Assembly: GCF_900156205.1 (NCBI RefSeq)
Contig: NZ_FTNA01000004.1
Location: 62,001-126,000 of the forward strand
DNA length: 64,000 nt
Origin: Leptospira interrogans
GTDB lineage: Bacteria; Spirochaetota; Leptospiria; Leptospirales; Leptospiraceae
Reading direction: 5' to 3'
A program made the translations under genes and the position numbers. The notes beneath the pieces were generated by a model, which searched no databases, was not told where the DNA came from, and worked only from the letters and a program-made list of their open reading frames with translations. Positions 32,749 to 41,280 of this stretch are shown piece by piece; within the stretch, counting starts at the first letter, position 1, and each line of letters begins with the position of its first letter.

Positions 32749-33877
32749 AATACTTTTTCCAGATAACCCGATTCACGTAATCTGTATAACTATGAATGAT
32801 TCGAACGACTTTTTCAGAAACATTCGGCATACTATAGTCGCTAACGTTACGTAAAAGCCTCCCTTCACCTTTAGGTTGTTTTTCTAAAATTTGAAGAACT
32901 TGTAATACTCTTTCTTTTTCCAAGCCAACCATCATTACACTTGCCTCTTCCATTCCTTCTGGTCTTTCATGCGCTTCTCGAATATTTAAAGCCGGAAAAT
33001 TGAGTATAGAAGATTCTTCTGTAATAGTTCCGCTGTCAGAAAGAACTGCCTTTGCCGATAGTTGAAGTTTATTATAATCTTTAAAACCTAAAGGTTTTAA
33101 AAGTTGAACCAACGGATTAAAAGAGGCATTAGATACATTGATTTTTTTTTGAGTTCTAGGATGGGTCGAAATAATGACCGGAAATTTAAATACTTCAGCT
33201 ATTGTATTAATAATATCTATCAACTTGGCAAAATTTTTATCCGAATCTATGTTTTCTTCTCTATGTGCACTTACGACAAAATACTTTCCTTCTGAAATTT
33301 TCAATTTCTCTAAAATATCTGATTTTTTAATTCCTTCCAAATAGTAATTTAGAACTTCAAACATAGGACTTCCAGTCTTGATTACCATATCAGAGGGCAG
33401 CCCTTCTCTCAAAAGATATTCCCTAGCAATATTACTATAAGTTAAATTAATATCAGCGGTATGATCAACAATTCGTCTGTTGATTTCCTCAGGGACACGT
33501 TGGTCGAAACAGCGATTACCAGCTTCCATGTGAAAAATAGGTATCTTTCTTCTTTTGGCGGGGATTACCGCCATACAACTGTTCGTATCTCCTAAAACTA
33601 AAACGGCGTCTGGTTGAACTTGGGCAAGCAATTCATCCACTTTAATAATTACGTTTCCGATAGTTGCCGCTCCCGAAGTCCCCGCAGCATTTAAAAAATA
33701 ATCTGGCTTTCTAATTTCCAAATCATTAAAAAAGATCTCATTAAGTTCATAGTCATAATTTTGACCGGTATGAATCATGATATGATCACAATATTGATCT
33801 AGTTTTGCAAGAACCCTAGATAGACGGATGATTTCCGGCCTTGTGCCTATAATTGTGGAAACTTTTAATTTTTTCAT
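32747..33877 (-). CDS. fnlC: UDP-N-acetyl sugar 2-epimerase FnlC/WbjD
   Basis: A 376-residue WecB-superfamily epimerase: VSTIIGTRPEIIRLSRVLAK, IMIHTGQNYDYELNEIFFND, VLVLGDTNSCMAVIPAKRRK, IPIFHMEAGNRCFDQRVPEE, INRRIVDHTADINLTYSNIA, VVSAHREENID and SDSGTITEESSILNFPALNI. FnlC carries out the last step to UDP-L-FucNAc, C2 epimerisation of UDP-L-PneNAc. The FDQRVPEEINRRIVDH block and the context (immediately after fnlB, before wbuB) separate it from the general WecB. ATG at 33877, three bases after the fnlB stop. Confidence 0.92.
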   Translation of the reverse strand: MKKLKVSTIIGTRPEIIRLSRVLAKLDQYCDHIMIHTGQNYDYELNEIFFNDLEIRKPDYFLNAAGTSGAATIGNVIIKVDELLAQVQPDAVLVLGDTNSCMAVIPAKRRKIPIFHMEAGNRCFDQRVPEEINRRIVDHTADINLTYSNIAREYLLREGLPSDMVIKTGSPMFEVLNYYLEGIKKSDILEKLKISEGKYFVVSAHREENIDSDKNFAKLIDIINTIAEVFKFPVIISTHPRTQKKINVSNASFNPLVQLLKPLGFKDYNKLQLSAKAVLSDSGTITEESSILNFPALNIREAHERPEGMEEASVMMVGLEKERVLQVLQILEKQPKGEGRLLRNVSDYSMPNVSEKVVRIIHSYTDYVNRVIWKKY

Positions 33878-33880
33878 AAA

Positions 33881-34981
33881 TCAAATTTTACAGGAATATG
33901 TGTCAGGTTTAGATTTATCGAAAATTTCACTGGCCCAAAGCATTACGACCATTTTCTCCTGACCGACATTAGTAATATCATGGGTCCATCCGGGTATAGA
34001 TTCTACAACCTGCGGAATATCCCCTTCCGTAAAAATTTCAAAATATTCGTTTGTTATAATATGTCTAAAACGAAATTTTGCTTTTCCGCTAATAACAAGA
34101 AATTTCTCAATTTTACTATGATGATAATGTTCCCCTCGTGTTACACCAGGGTGAGCCGTAAAAAAAGAGAACTGACCCGCGTCTTGAGTCTTAAGCATCT
34201 CTACAAATACACCTCTTGGATCCTTATACTGAGGAATGGGATATGAAAAGGAATTGGTATCTAAATAACTAGTAAATGTAGCGTATAAAGCTCGTATTAA
34301 ACCAGTTCCTACATTAGGAATTACTAAATCTTTACGACTTTGTTTAAAAGATTGTAATATTCTATAGAGCTCGCCTAAAGTTATTTTATAAGTAGTAAGG
34401 TTCTGATCAAAGTTTTGAGAAAAATTATTTAAAATGTTAATAAACTTATCGACCACGTCATCAATATAAGCTAAAACTATAGTTGCATCCGGATCGTTAA
34501 TTTTTACAGGTAAATCTCTGACGATATTATAACAAAACGTAGCAATTACAGAATTGTAATTAGGTAGACACCATTTTCCAAATACGTTTGGTAAACGAAA
34601 AATAAAAACAGGATTTCCATTTTCGGATTGTAAACGGTTGAGAATACTTTCAGCTTCTAATTTACTCTTTCCATATTCATTATCCAATGCCGCTTGAATC
34701 GAAGACGAAAAAAGAATAGGTGTTTTTTTATTTTTTTCCCTTAATAAACTGCAAATAGATTCGGTTAAATCCCTATTTACTTTTTTAAATTCCAGGTTTT
34801 CTTTAGGGCGATTTACTCCAGCCAAGTGAAAAATAAAATCTGCTTCAGAGATAAATTGTGATAATTCGCCTTTGGTAGATTCTTTGGTATAAAAAAATAT
34901 TTTAAATTCTTTTCTCTCTTTTAGTTGAAAAGTTAGATTTTTTCCAATAAAACCATTTGCACCCGTTACTAAAATATTCAT
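33881..34981 (-). CDS. fnlB: NAD-dependent reductase with cupin tail, FnlB/WbjC/CapF
   Basis: A 366-residue two-domain protein. N-terminal extended SDR: MNILVTGANGFIGKNLTFQL, FIFHLAGVNRPKENLEFKKV, ILFSSSIQAALDNEYGKSKL (YGKSK), IFRLPNVFGKWCLPNYNSVI. C-terminal cupin from about 245: YKDPRGVFVEMLKTQDAGQF, SFFTAHPGVTRGEHYHHSKI, EKFLVISGKAKFRFRHIITN. This architecture is specific to FnlB/Cap5F, which reduces the 4-keto sugar made by FnlA on the way to UDP-L-FucNAc. ATG at 34981; it lies six bases after fnlA and three before fnlC. Confidence 0.94.
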   Translation of the reverse strand: MNILVTGANGFIGKNLTFQLKERKEFKIFFYTKESTKGELSQFISEADFIFHLAGVNRPKENLEFKKVNRDLTESICSLLREKNKKTPILFSSSIQAALDNEYGKSKLEAESILNRLQSENGNPVFIFRLPNVFGKWCLPNYNSVIATFCYNIVRDLPVKINDPDATIVLAYIDDVVDKFINILNNFSQNFDQNLTTYKITLGELYRILQSFKQSRKDLVIPNVGTGLIRALYATFTSYLDTNSFSYPIPQYKDPRGVFVEMLKTQDAGQFSFFTAHPGVTRGEHYHHSKIEKFLVISGKAKFRFRHIITNEYFEIFTEGDIPQVVESIPGWTHDITNVGQEKMVVMLWASEIFDKSKPDTYSCKI

Positions 34982-34987
34982 GATAAT

Positions 34988-36022
34988 CTAATCAATTATT
35001 TCTGCTGGTTTTCCTTCGATCACATTCCTAATAAATTGTAGCTTTAACAACATCTCCTTCATTTCTTTTAAATTTAATCTTTTGGTATTGTGAGAATTAT
35101 AATCTTCTAATGTAGAAATCTTTTTTTCTCCTTGATCAATAAACTTCTCATAATTTAAATCTCTTAGATCGGGTGGAACTCTATAGTAATCTTTCAAATC
35201 CTCAGCGTTGGCCATTTCTTCACGACTCAGAAGAGTCTCATAGAGCTTTTCACCATGACGAGTGCCTATAATCTCAACAGGGTGATGGGACTTATCTAAT
35301 AATTCTAATAAAGCTTTCGACAAAACTTCAATCGTTGCCGCTGAAGCTTTTTGTACAAAAATGTCACCATTATTTCCATTTTGGAACGCAAACAATACAA
35401 GTTCTACCGCATCTTCTAAAGACATCATAAACCGAGTCATATTCGGATCGGTTATCGTAATCGGTTTCCCACTTTTAACTTGTTCTATAAAAAGAGGAAT
35501 TACAGAACCCCTAGAAGCCATCACATTCCCGTAACGAGTTCCACAAACCATCATATCTGATTTTTCGATACTTCTAGACTTAGCTACCATAACTTTTTCC
35601 ATCATAGCTTTTGATATACCCATTGCATTAATAGGATAAACCGCTTTGTCTGTGCTCAAACAAACTACTTTTTTGACGTTACATTGAATAGCCGCTTCAA
35701 TTACATTTTCAGTTCCTAATACATTTGTTTTAACCGCTTCTAAAGGAAAAAATTCACAAGATGGAACTTGCTTAAGAGCGGCAGCATGAAATACATACTC
35801 AACTCCTCGAAAAGCATTTCGAACTGAATCTAAATCCCTAACATCTCCCACAAAAAATTTCAGTTTAGAATTATTGTGTTTCTTTCTTAAATCATCTTGT
35901 TTCTTTTCGTCTCTACTAAAAATTCTAATTTCTCTAATATCACTATTTAAAAATCGATCTAAGACTGCTTTTCCAAAAGAGCCTGTTCCGCCAGTTATTA
36001 AAAGAGATTTGTTCTTAAACAT
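34988..36022 (-). CDS. fnlA: UDP-GlcNAc 4,6-dehydratase/5-epimerase FnlA/WbjB
   Basis: A 344-residue SDR of the Cap5E/FlaA1 group. Seen: SLLITGGTGSFGKAVLDRFL (NADP site), FFVGDVRDLDSVRNAFRGVE, YVFHAAALKQVPSCEFFPLE, AVKTNVLGTENVIEAA, STDKAVYPINAMGISKAMME (the MxxxK form of the catalytic site), TRYGNVMASRGSVIPLF and GTRHGEKLYETLLSREEMAN. It starts UDP-L-FucNAc synthesis from UDP-GlcNAc. ATG at 36022. It is the first gene of the fnlA-fnlB-fnlC-wbuB-initiating transferase operon, with a broken reductase gene just upstream. Confidence 0.95.
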   Translation of the reverse strand: MFKNKSLLITGGTGSFGKAVLDRFLNSDIREIRIFSRDEKKQDDLRKKHNNSKLKFFVGDVRDLDSVRNAFRGVEYVFHAAALKQVPSCEFFPLEAVKTNVLGTENVIEAAIQCNVKKVVCLSTDKAVYPINAMGISKAMMEKVMVAKSRSIEKSDMMVCGTRYGNVMASRGSVIPLFIEQVKSGKPITITDPNMTRFMMSLEDAVELVLFAFQNGNNGDIFVQKASAATIEVLSKALLELLDKSHHPVEIIGTRHGEKLYETLLSREEMANAEDLKDYYRVPPDLRDLNYEKFIDQGEKKISTLEDYNSHNTKRLNLKEMKEMLLKLQFIRNVIEGKPAEIID

Positions 36023-36135
36023 TCAATACAACTCCGCGATCTTTTATCTCTGTAATTTTTTATTTCTTGAATCAACCATCAACCTATCCCAAGATTTAAG
36101 AATAAAACCCATTTCTCTACTAAATTGTTGAGACT

Positions 36136-36515
36136 TTAATGACCGTTGGCAACAGCATCGCTATCTTCTAAAATATGAATTTGTTTTCCGTAAATCTTCG
36201 CAATCAGAGTCAACAAATCGAATTTAGACATAGATTCCGATGCTATATGATAAAAAGAATCTTTTACAACTCTTTGCTGTTTAATAATCCGGACACAATT
36301 GATAACAATATCAAGTTTTGTTTTGGTAAATAAACCAGATTGTCACTACTTACTACATTAAGATTTAAATGAATTTTTTTCCATTTTTAGTCAGAAAAAT
36401 ATCTTAGCTCAACACTGCTATTTGTACCTTGTATGAGAAATTTTTTGTCTTTCGAAAAAATTCTAAAAATGGAATTCCTCATCATTCTAGATATGCCCCA
36501 AACCAAAACTCTCAT
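36136..36515 (-). pseudogene. Broken RmlD-like SDR reductase
   Basis: Three pieces of one SDR are readable on the minus strand. From ATG 36515: MRVLVWGISRMMRNSIFRIF, with the spacing of the family's VLVLGATGMLG..VFR..S start, then GTNSSVELRYFSD and a stop. In a second frame NLNVVSSDNLVYL. In a third frame, open 36342-36136: FTKTKLDIVINCVRIIKQ, then abruptly FYHIASESMSKFDLLTLIAK, the C-terminal part of RmlD-like reductases, to TAA at 36136. So the gene has lost at least two frames and a large internal segment between the NC-IIKQ and YHIAS motifs. It lies directly upstream of fnlA, where such reductases occur in some related clusters. Confidence 0.75.
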
Positions 36516-36539
36516 TGAATAATTCACTTTAAACATTTT

Positions 36540-37685
36540 CTAATATTTTTTATATGCTTTTACAATTTTATAAAAAAAGTCAAACGTAATATCTGCATTT
36601 CTCTTCCAAGAATATTGTTTAGCTTTTTTATAAGCTTTTAAAGATAAATTTTCTCTTAACTCTTTAGAGAATATTAATTTTTTCAACTGGGTCTTAATAT
36701 CCTCCACCGACAAAGGATCGCAATAAAGTCCAGCATCATCCAACACTTCCGGCATAGGACCATATTTAGAAGAAAGTATTGGAAGGCCTGATGCCATTGC
36801 CTCAATTAAGATATTAGGTAAATTTTCACAGGTCGATGCAAATATGAATAAATCTGCATTTAGATAAAATTCTGAGATTTTTTTATAAGATACATTAGGA
36901 TAAAGTGAAATAATTTTTTCAGAGGAATTTAAATGGTTTATTTTCTGGAAAAGTTTATTTACGGAAGCTTTTTCATTATGAGAACCAACCAAGCTTAGAT
37001 GAATTGGAATCCCTGCACAATTTAAATCACTCACTGCCTCGAGTACATTCCATTGATGTTTATATGCACCAATAAATGAAACATAAAGCAATTCTATCGG
37101 TCGTTTTTTTTTGCCCAATAGAATATTTTGTTTTCTTGGATTATGAAAGAATTTTTTATTAATACCGTGTGGAATTATGATATTACTATTTTTTAGATTT
37201 AATTTTTTAGAAATTAAATCTTTTGCATATTTTGTTAGAAAAATAATACCATCGGATTTACGAAAAGAAGTTCCTTGAAAAAAATAAAGTAAGAGTAAGC
37301 GCAACGTATGAAACGATAATCCATATCTTTTCAACTCCCCCCATTCAAATGGAAGTAAATTTTGACTCATTGTTATAAAAGGTCTAAATTTACCTGAAAA
37401 AGACCCTCCCGGAATAAAAAGTAATTTACAGCCGCTATTTTGAGCTAACTTAGGCAATTTAAATTTTTGCCAGTACCACCGATAAATCCTGCTTTTAAAA
37501 AATTTTGAGTAATTTACTTTTTCAAGCCAAGATTTATCTTCTATTTGACATAGAGTTTCTTCTACAGACCACAATATAACTCTGTCAAATCCGTATTTTT
37601 CTGGTTTTGCGTTTCCCAAGAGCTCTTTTAGATGTGTAACTCCACCACCACTTTTTATATTTGAAGCATCAATTCCTAAAATCAT
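36540..37685 (-). CDS. GT4 glycosyltransferase
   Basis: A 381-residue GT-B enzyme. N-terminal acceptor half: MILGIDASNIKSGGGVTHLK and LLFIPGGSFSGKFRPFITMS. C-terminal donor half: LLYVSFIGAYKHQWNVLEAV, LSLVGSHNEKA, YPNVSYKKISEFYLNADLFI, FASTCENLPNILIEAMASGL (the E-x7-E motif of GT4), PILSSKYGPMPEVLDDAGLY, YKKAKQYSWKRNADITFDFF. It transfers a sugar with retention of configuration; donor unknown. It follows the frameshifted wzy gene by about 90 bases and may share its transcript. Confidence 0.85.
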   Translation of the reverse strand: MILGIDASNIKSGGGVTHLKELLGNAKPEKYGFDRVILWSVEETLCQIEDKSWLEKVNYSKFFKSRIYRWYWQKFKLPKLAQNSGCKLLFIPGGSFSGKFRPFITMSQNLLPFEWGELKRYGLSFHTLRLLLLYFFQGTSFRKSDGIIFLTKYAKDLISKKLNLKNSNIIIPHGINKKFFHNPRKQNILLGKKKRPIELLYVSFIGAYKHQWNVLEAVSDLNCAGIPIHLSLVGSHNEKASVNKLFQKINHLNSSEKIISLYPNVSYKKISEFYLNADLFIFASTCENLPNILIEAMASGLPILSSKYGPMPEVLDDAGLYCDPLSVEDIKTQLKKLIFSKELRENLSLKAYKKAKQYSWKRNADITFDFFYKIVKAYKKY

Positions 37686-37774
37686 TGCGAAAAGGTAAAT
37701 AACGTTATAAAAATAAACTAATATTATTTAATATAAAAGATAATTATAAATTACTCAAATTACAATTATCCAAT

Positions 37775-39063
37775 CTAATCATTTCTAGAAATAATTTTAT
37801 TTCTAATTTTGATAATTATAGAATTAGAATAATACAATAAAATGCTTAAAATTATAGTGAACTCAAATATATATTTAATTAAAGTATTCGGAAGATCTCT
37901 AAAAAAGAAAAAAGGCAAAAAAGAACAAATCGCTATGTAAATACCAGACAAACTCTCATTTCTTTTTAGAAAATTTAAACTTAAAGATAATAAAAACATA
38001 AAAATCATAGAACCAATCAACCCAAAGTTTGCCATCAATTCTACATAGTTATGAGTTGTTCCTTGAAATACATTAATAGGTTTTCCCATCTCAGTTATAG
38101 CCTGGATATATTTAAATTTATCCGGAAATATTATAGAAGGAATCATTCCAATGATATTGCCTAATAAAGAAATCGGAAATTCAATAAAACTGAATTCATT
38201 TCTAATTAGGTGAGAAATTAAAGTCATTCCTACATATCCAGGTTCCATAAGAATTGCTTGTAATATTTTAAAAAAAGTAACAGAATTTTGAGCGCGTATA
38301 TGTCCCCAAATCGCATTGAGAATTCCTAAAAAGCTTATAACGAAAATAGATGGTATAATTGGAAAACCTTTTGATACTTTATGTAAAACTAAAAGAATAG
38401 AAATTACTGATAACGTTAGATACCCACGATTTCCGGTTGAATACATTAAAAATCCAAATAGAAAGGAAACGATTAAGTATTGATTAAAAAAAATCTTAAA
38501 CTTATCTTTCCGATTTCCGGAAATATTATAAAAATCAACCCGATTCGAAGCATAAATACAAAATAAAACTATCAAAGAAACATTTACGGATATAAACCAG
38601 CCCCTCTGTAATGGCCATTCAGAGACCGCAGAATATCCTCTAAACAAAACCGGAAGCATATATTTTAGAGATATAATACCAAATAATACTAATCCGTAAA
38701 AAAATAGGTGGATTGGCGTCTTAGAAAAATCGTATTTACTTTTTAAAAAATTCCATTTATGAGATTTTTTTTAAAAATGATTTCTCCTAATATAAATGAA
38801 AGGATTAAAAGCACGGAAGTAATTAAATACCAAACTTTTGCTTCGTAACTTACTCGCTCGTAGGATTCAACCACATCAATACTTAAAAATACATTTCCTC
38901 TATCTTGCATTTCATAGGAAATAAAAGGCAAATACCAATAATAAATAAATCCGAACATAAGTAGAAAATTATGATCTATGATTAATTTCCATTCTTTAAT
39001 ATTTGTCTTTAGAATGTATAACAAAAGAAGTGTTATTGCAAAAAAAACAAATCCGATAATCAT
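37775..39063 (-). pseudogene. wzy: O-antigen polymerase Wzy split by a frameshift at a homopolymer
   Basis: Two membrane-protein frames make one polymerase. The first, ATG 39063 to a stop at 38743, is 106 residues (MIIGFVFFAITLLLLYILKT ... GEIIFKKNLINGIF). The second frame is open without interruption from the same place: KKSHKWNFLKSKYDFSKTPI, HLFFYGLVLFGIISLKYM, then MLPVLFRGYSAVSEWPLQRG through to 37775. The switch occurs at eight A residues (T8 on the plus strand, 38765-38772); nine would restore ~429 residues with about 11 hydrophobic segments, the length of the oligosaccharide-repeat-unit polymerase family. It may be inactive, phase-variable, rescued by slippage, or a sequencing error. 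Confidence 0.75.
38765..38772. other. T8/A8 homopolymer at the wzy frameshift
   Basis: Eight T on the plus strand (eight A in the coding strand) exactly where the two polymerase frames join. A one-base length change would open or close the full gene. Confidence 0.8.
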
Positions 39064-39267
39064 TTAATATTCTCCAATTTCCAACTAACAAACAACTATA
39101 GTTTAGTTTTCTTATACTTTTTTTTAAAAAATTAAAGTTTAAGATTTATCGTGTTAGGCAAGATTTCTTAAGTTTTTAAATGTGCAAACATTGTTCTAAT
39201 GTTTCAAACTGTTAAAAAATAAATCCATTTCCATTGTAAAAAGAAAAATGATCTATCGTTTACCGAG

Positions 39268-41280
39268 TCAAAGTATAAAATTCGCACATTGCGGTAATTT
39301 ATCGGACTGAAACTCAACGAGTATTACTGTAAAAAAATCGTTTCTGTTAAACGGATTTCTAGCCACCTGGTTACTTTTAGTTTTGCCTATTGTATTTCCT
39401 ATACACCCTGAAAAAGGAGTATTCTTAGACGTATCTCCGAACATTAGGATATGAGTCACATTTTCATCTTTGATTTGCTTTAAATAGGGACTAGCAACAG
39501 CAGAATTAAAATCCACAAAAGGAATCCAATCTAAGGACAAAGTCTTTCTTTCGGATAGTGCAATCGATCTATGCTGTGATAATAAAACGGCTTCCTTAGG
39601 TAAGGTTAAACCTACCCATTTCATTAAACTATAACCATTTGCATACTGGCTCATTACTTTTTCTCTTAGAGAAATAGAAAAAACCCCAGGAAACAACTGA
39701 TAAATTCCAACAGAAATAATGACGAAAGTAGCACAAGCTTGTAATAGAATTCCTGTACTCACTGCCTCTTTCACAAATCTAATATTCCACTTTCCAAACG
39801 AATTCAAACCAATTAAAGAAATTAACATCCATACAAACGGTTCCAAAAAAAATCTGGAAGCTTTTTGACCCATTAAACTTCCTAATATAACAAAAAGAAT
39901 TATCATTACACTTAATAAAAATGCTTTTTGAGTTACTATTGGTTTCACAAATATTATTAAAAATAAACCCAAGCCAATCACTGTAGTAATTACTCCGAAT
40001 TGATTAGGAAAAATTAACGATAATGGAAAAATTAGTGCACTATCCTGATAATTACGCAACGACACCTCAAACTCATTTACACCCGGAAACGTATTTCCTG
40101 GTAAAGGATGAATGAGTACATCAATGAAAGTGCTATTATAATTTTTTATCTTCCAAAATATCGCAGGAAAGTTTATTAAAACAAAGAAAAAAAGGGAAAT
40201 TAATAATCCGTAGAAAAATAATCTAATAGAACCTAAAGAGAAAATTGAGAATAAACCTATCAGAAAAGCTGACAAAAAAAAGGAAAACTTAGCCTGCGTA
40301 GCAGACATGATCAATATACAAATAAGACTAAATGCAAATAGTTTATTTTTATCAGTTTTTATTTTAGAGAAAATTTCTAAAAGTAAGGTTATTGCAAAAG
40401 AAGTCATTCCAATCTGAAGTAACTGAGGTTTCGGTGAACTGACCAAAAAAACCAAAACAGGAGATGAAAGAAATGCGATTATAATAATTTTTCTCCATAC
40501 TCCGTCACTTTCAGAGAATTTTTCGGCAAAAGAATAAAACGATAATATTCCATAAATACTTAAAAGACCACAAAACTGAAGCAAAGAACCAAATTGCTCC
40601 GCTCCTATAGCAAGCCCAAGGGCATTTAAAACTTCTCCGCTTCCAGCCAATCTTCCATGAAACCAACCGGAGAATACTGGCATTTTTCCCTGATTTAAAA
40701 TTTCAATGGCAACACCAATATGATAATCTAGCGAATCTGCATTCGTAATAGGACAAAGAGCAAGAAACCCATAACCAATCATTAATAATATTATAAATAC
40801 GTTAAGCACATCATTTTTATTGATTAAATTAAATTTATTTTTAATAAAACCGATTAATTTGAATAGGGAAAAACTTTTTTTAATCTTTTTATCATTTCCA
40901 ATTTTTTCAAAAAAAGAATGGTACTGAATACTCTTGAAGATATTGGAATAATAACTGATCGAAACTAAATTTTTGGTCCCATTTTTAACAAAGAAACAAA
41001 TATTAGCACAACCTAGTACAGATAAAAAAATAGCCGCACTTTTCATCAAAAATCGAGGTGTAAGAGCAGACAAAGCTAAAGGATAAAGGATAACACTTAA
41101 TAGTAACGCTCCAATTAATGGGGCCTGCCATCTTATCCAAGTATTTTTAACTTTTCCTAAACTACTTTCAAATAATTTTAAAATATAAAATCCTAAAAAA
41201 TCACAGCCAAATATTAAAAAAATAGAATATAATACAGATAGTGGAGGATAAGCTACATTAGCATCTAATCCGAATTTCAT
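39268..41280 (-). CDS. Large polytopic membrane protein, GT-C-like
   Basis: A 670-residue protein with many hydrophobic segments (about 12-14). After the N-terminal helices there is a cytoplasmic, lysine-rich stretch (about 120-160), then LCPITNADSLDYHIGVAIEI, where D-S-L-D-Y-H recalls the acidic first loop of GT-C glycosyltransferases, and SGWFHGRLAGSGEVLNALGL. The C-terminus has LSQHRSIALSERKTLSLDWI and THILMFGDTS. GT-C enzymes use lipid-phosphate sugars at the outer face of the membrane; assigning this one is inference. ATG at 41280 overlaps the previous stop as ATGA. A TTG three codons earlier is also possible. Confidence 0.7.
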   Translation of the reverse strand: MKFGLDANVAYPPLSVLYSIFLIFGCDFLGFYILKLFESSLGKVKNTWIRWQAPLIGALLLSVILYPLALSALTPRFLMKSAAIFLSVLGCANICFFVKNGTKNLVSISYYSNIFKSIQYHSFFEKIGNDKKIKKSFSLFKLIGFIKNKFNLINKNDVLNVFIILLMIGYGFLALCPITNADSLDYHIGVAIEILNQGKMPVFSGWFHGRLAGSGEVLNALGLAIGAEQFGSLLQFCGLLSIYGILSFYSFAEKFSESDGVWRKIIIIAFLSSPVLVFLVSSPKPQLLQIGMTSFAITLLLEIFSKIKTDKNKLFAFSLICILIMSATQAKFSFFLSAFLIGLFSIFSLGSIRLFFYGLLISLFFFVLINFPAIFWKIKNYNSTFIDVLIHPLPGNTFPGVNEFEVSLRNYQDSALIFPLSLIFPNQFGVITTVIGLGLFLIIFVKPIVTQKAFLLSVMIILFVILGSLMGQKASRFFLEPFVWMLISLIGLNSFGKWNIRFVKEAVSTGILLQACATFVIISVGIYQLFPGVFSISLREKVMSQYANGYSLMKWVGLTLPKEAVLLSQHRSIALSERKTLSLDWIPFVDFNSAVASPYLKQIKDENVTHILMFGDTSKNTPFSGCIGNTIGKTKSNQVARNPFNRNDFFTVILVEFQSDKLPQCANFIL

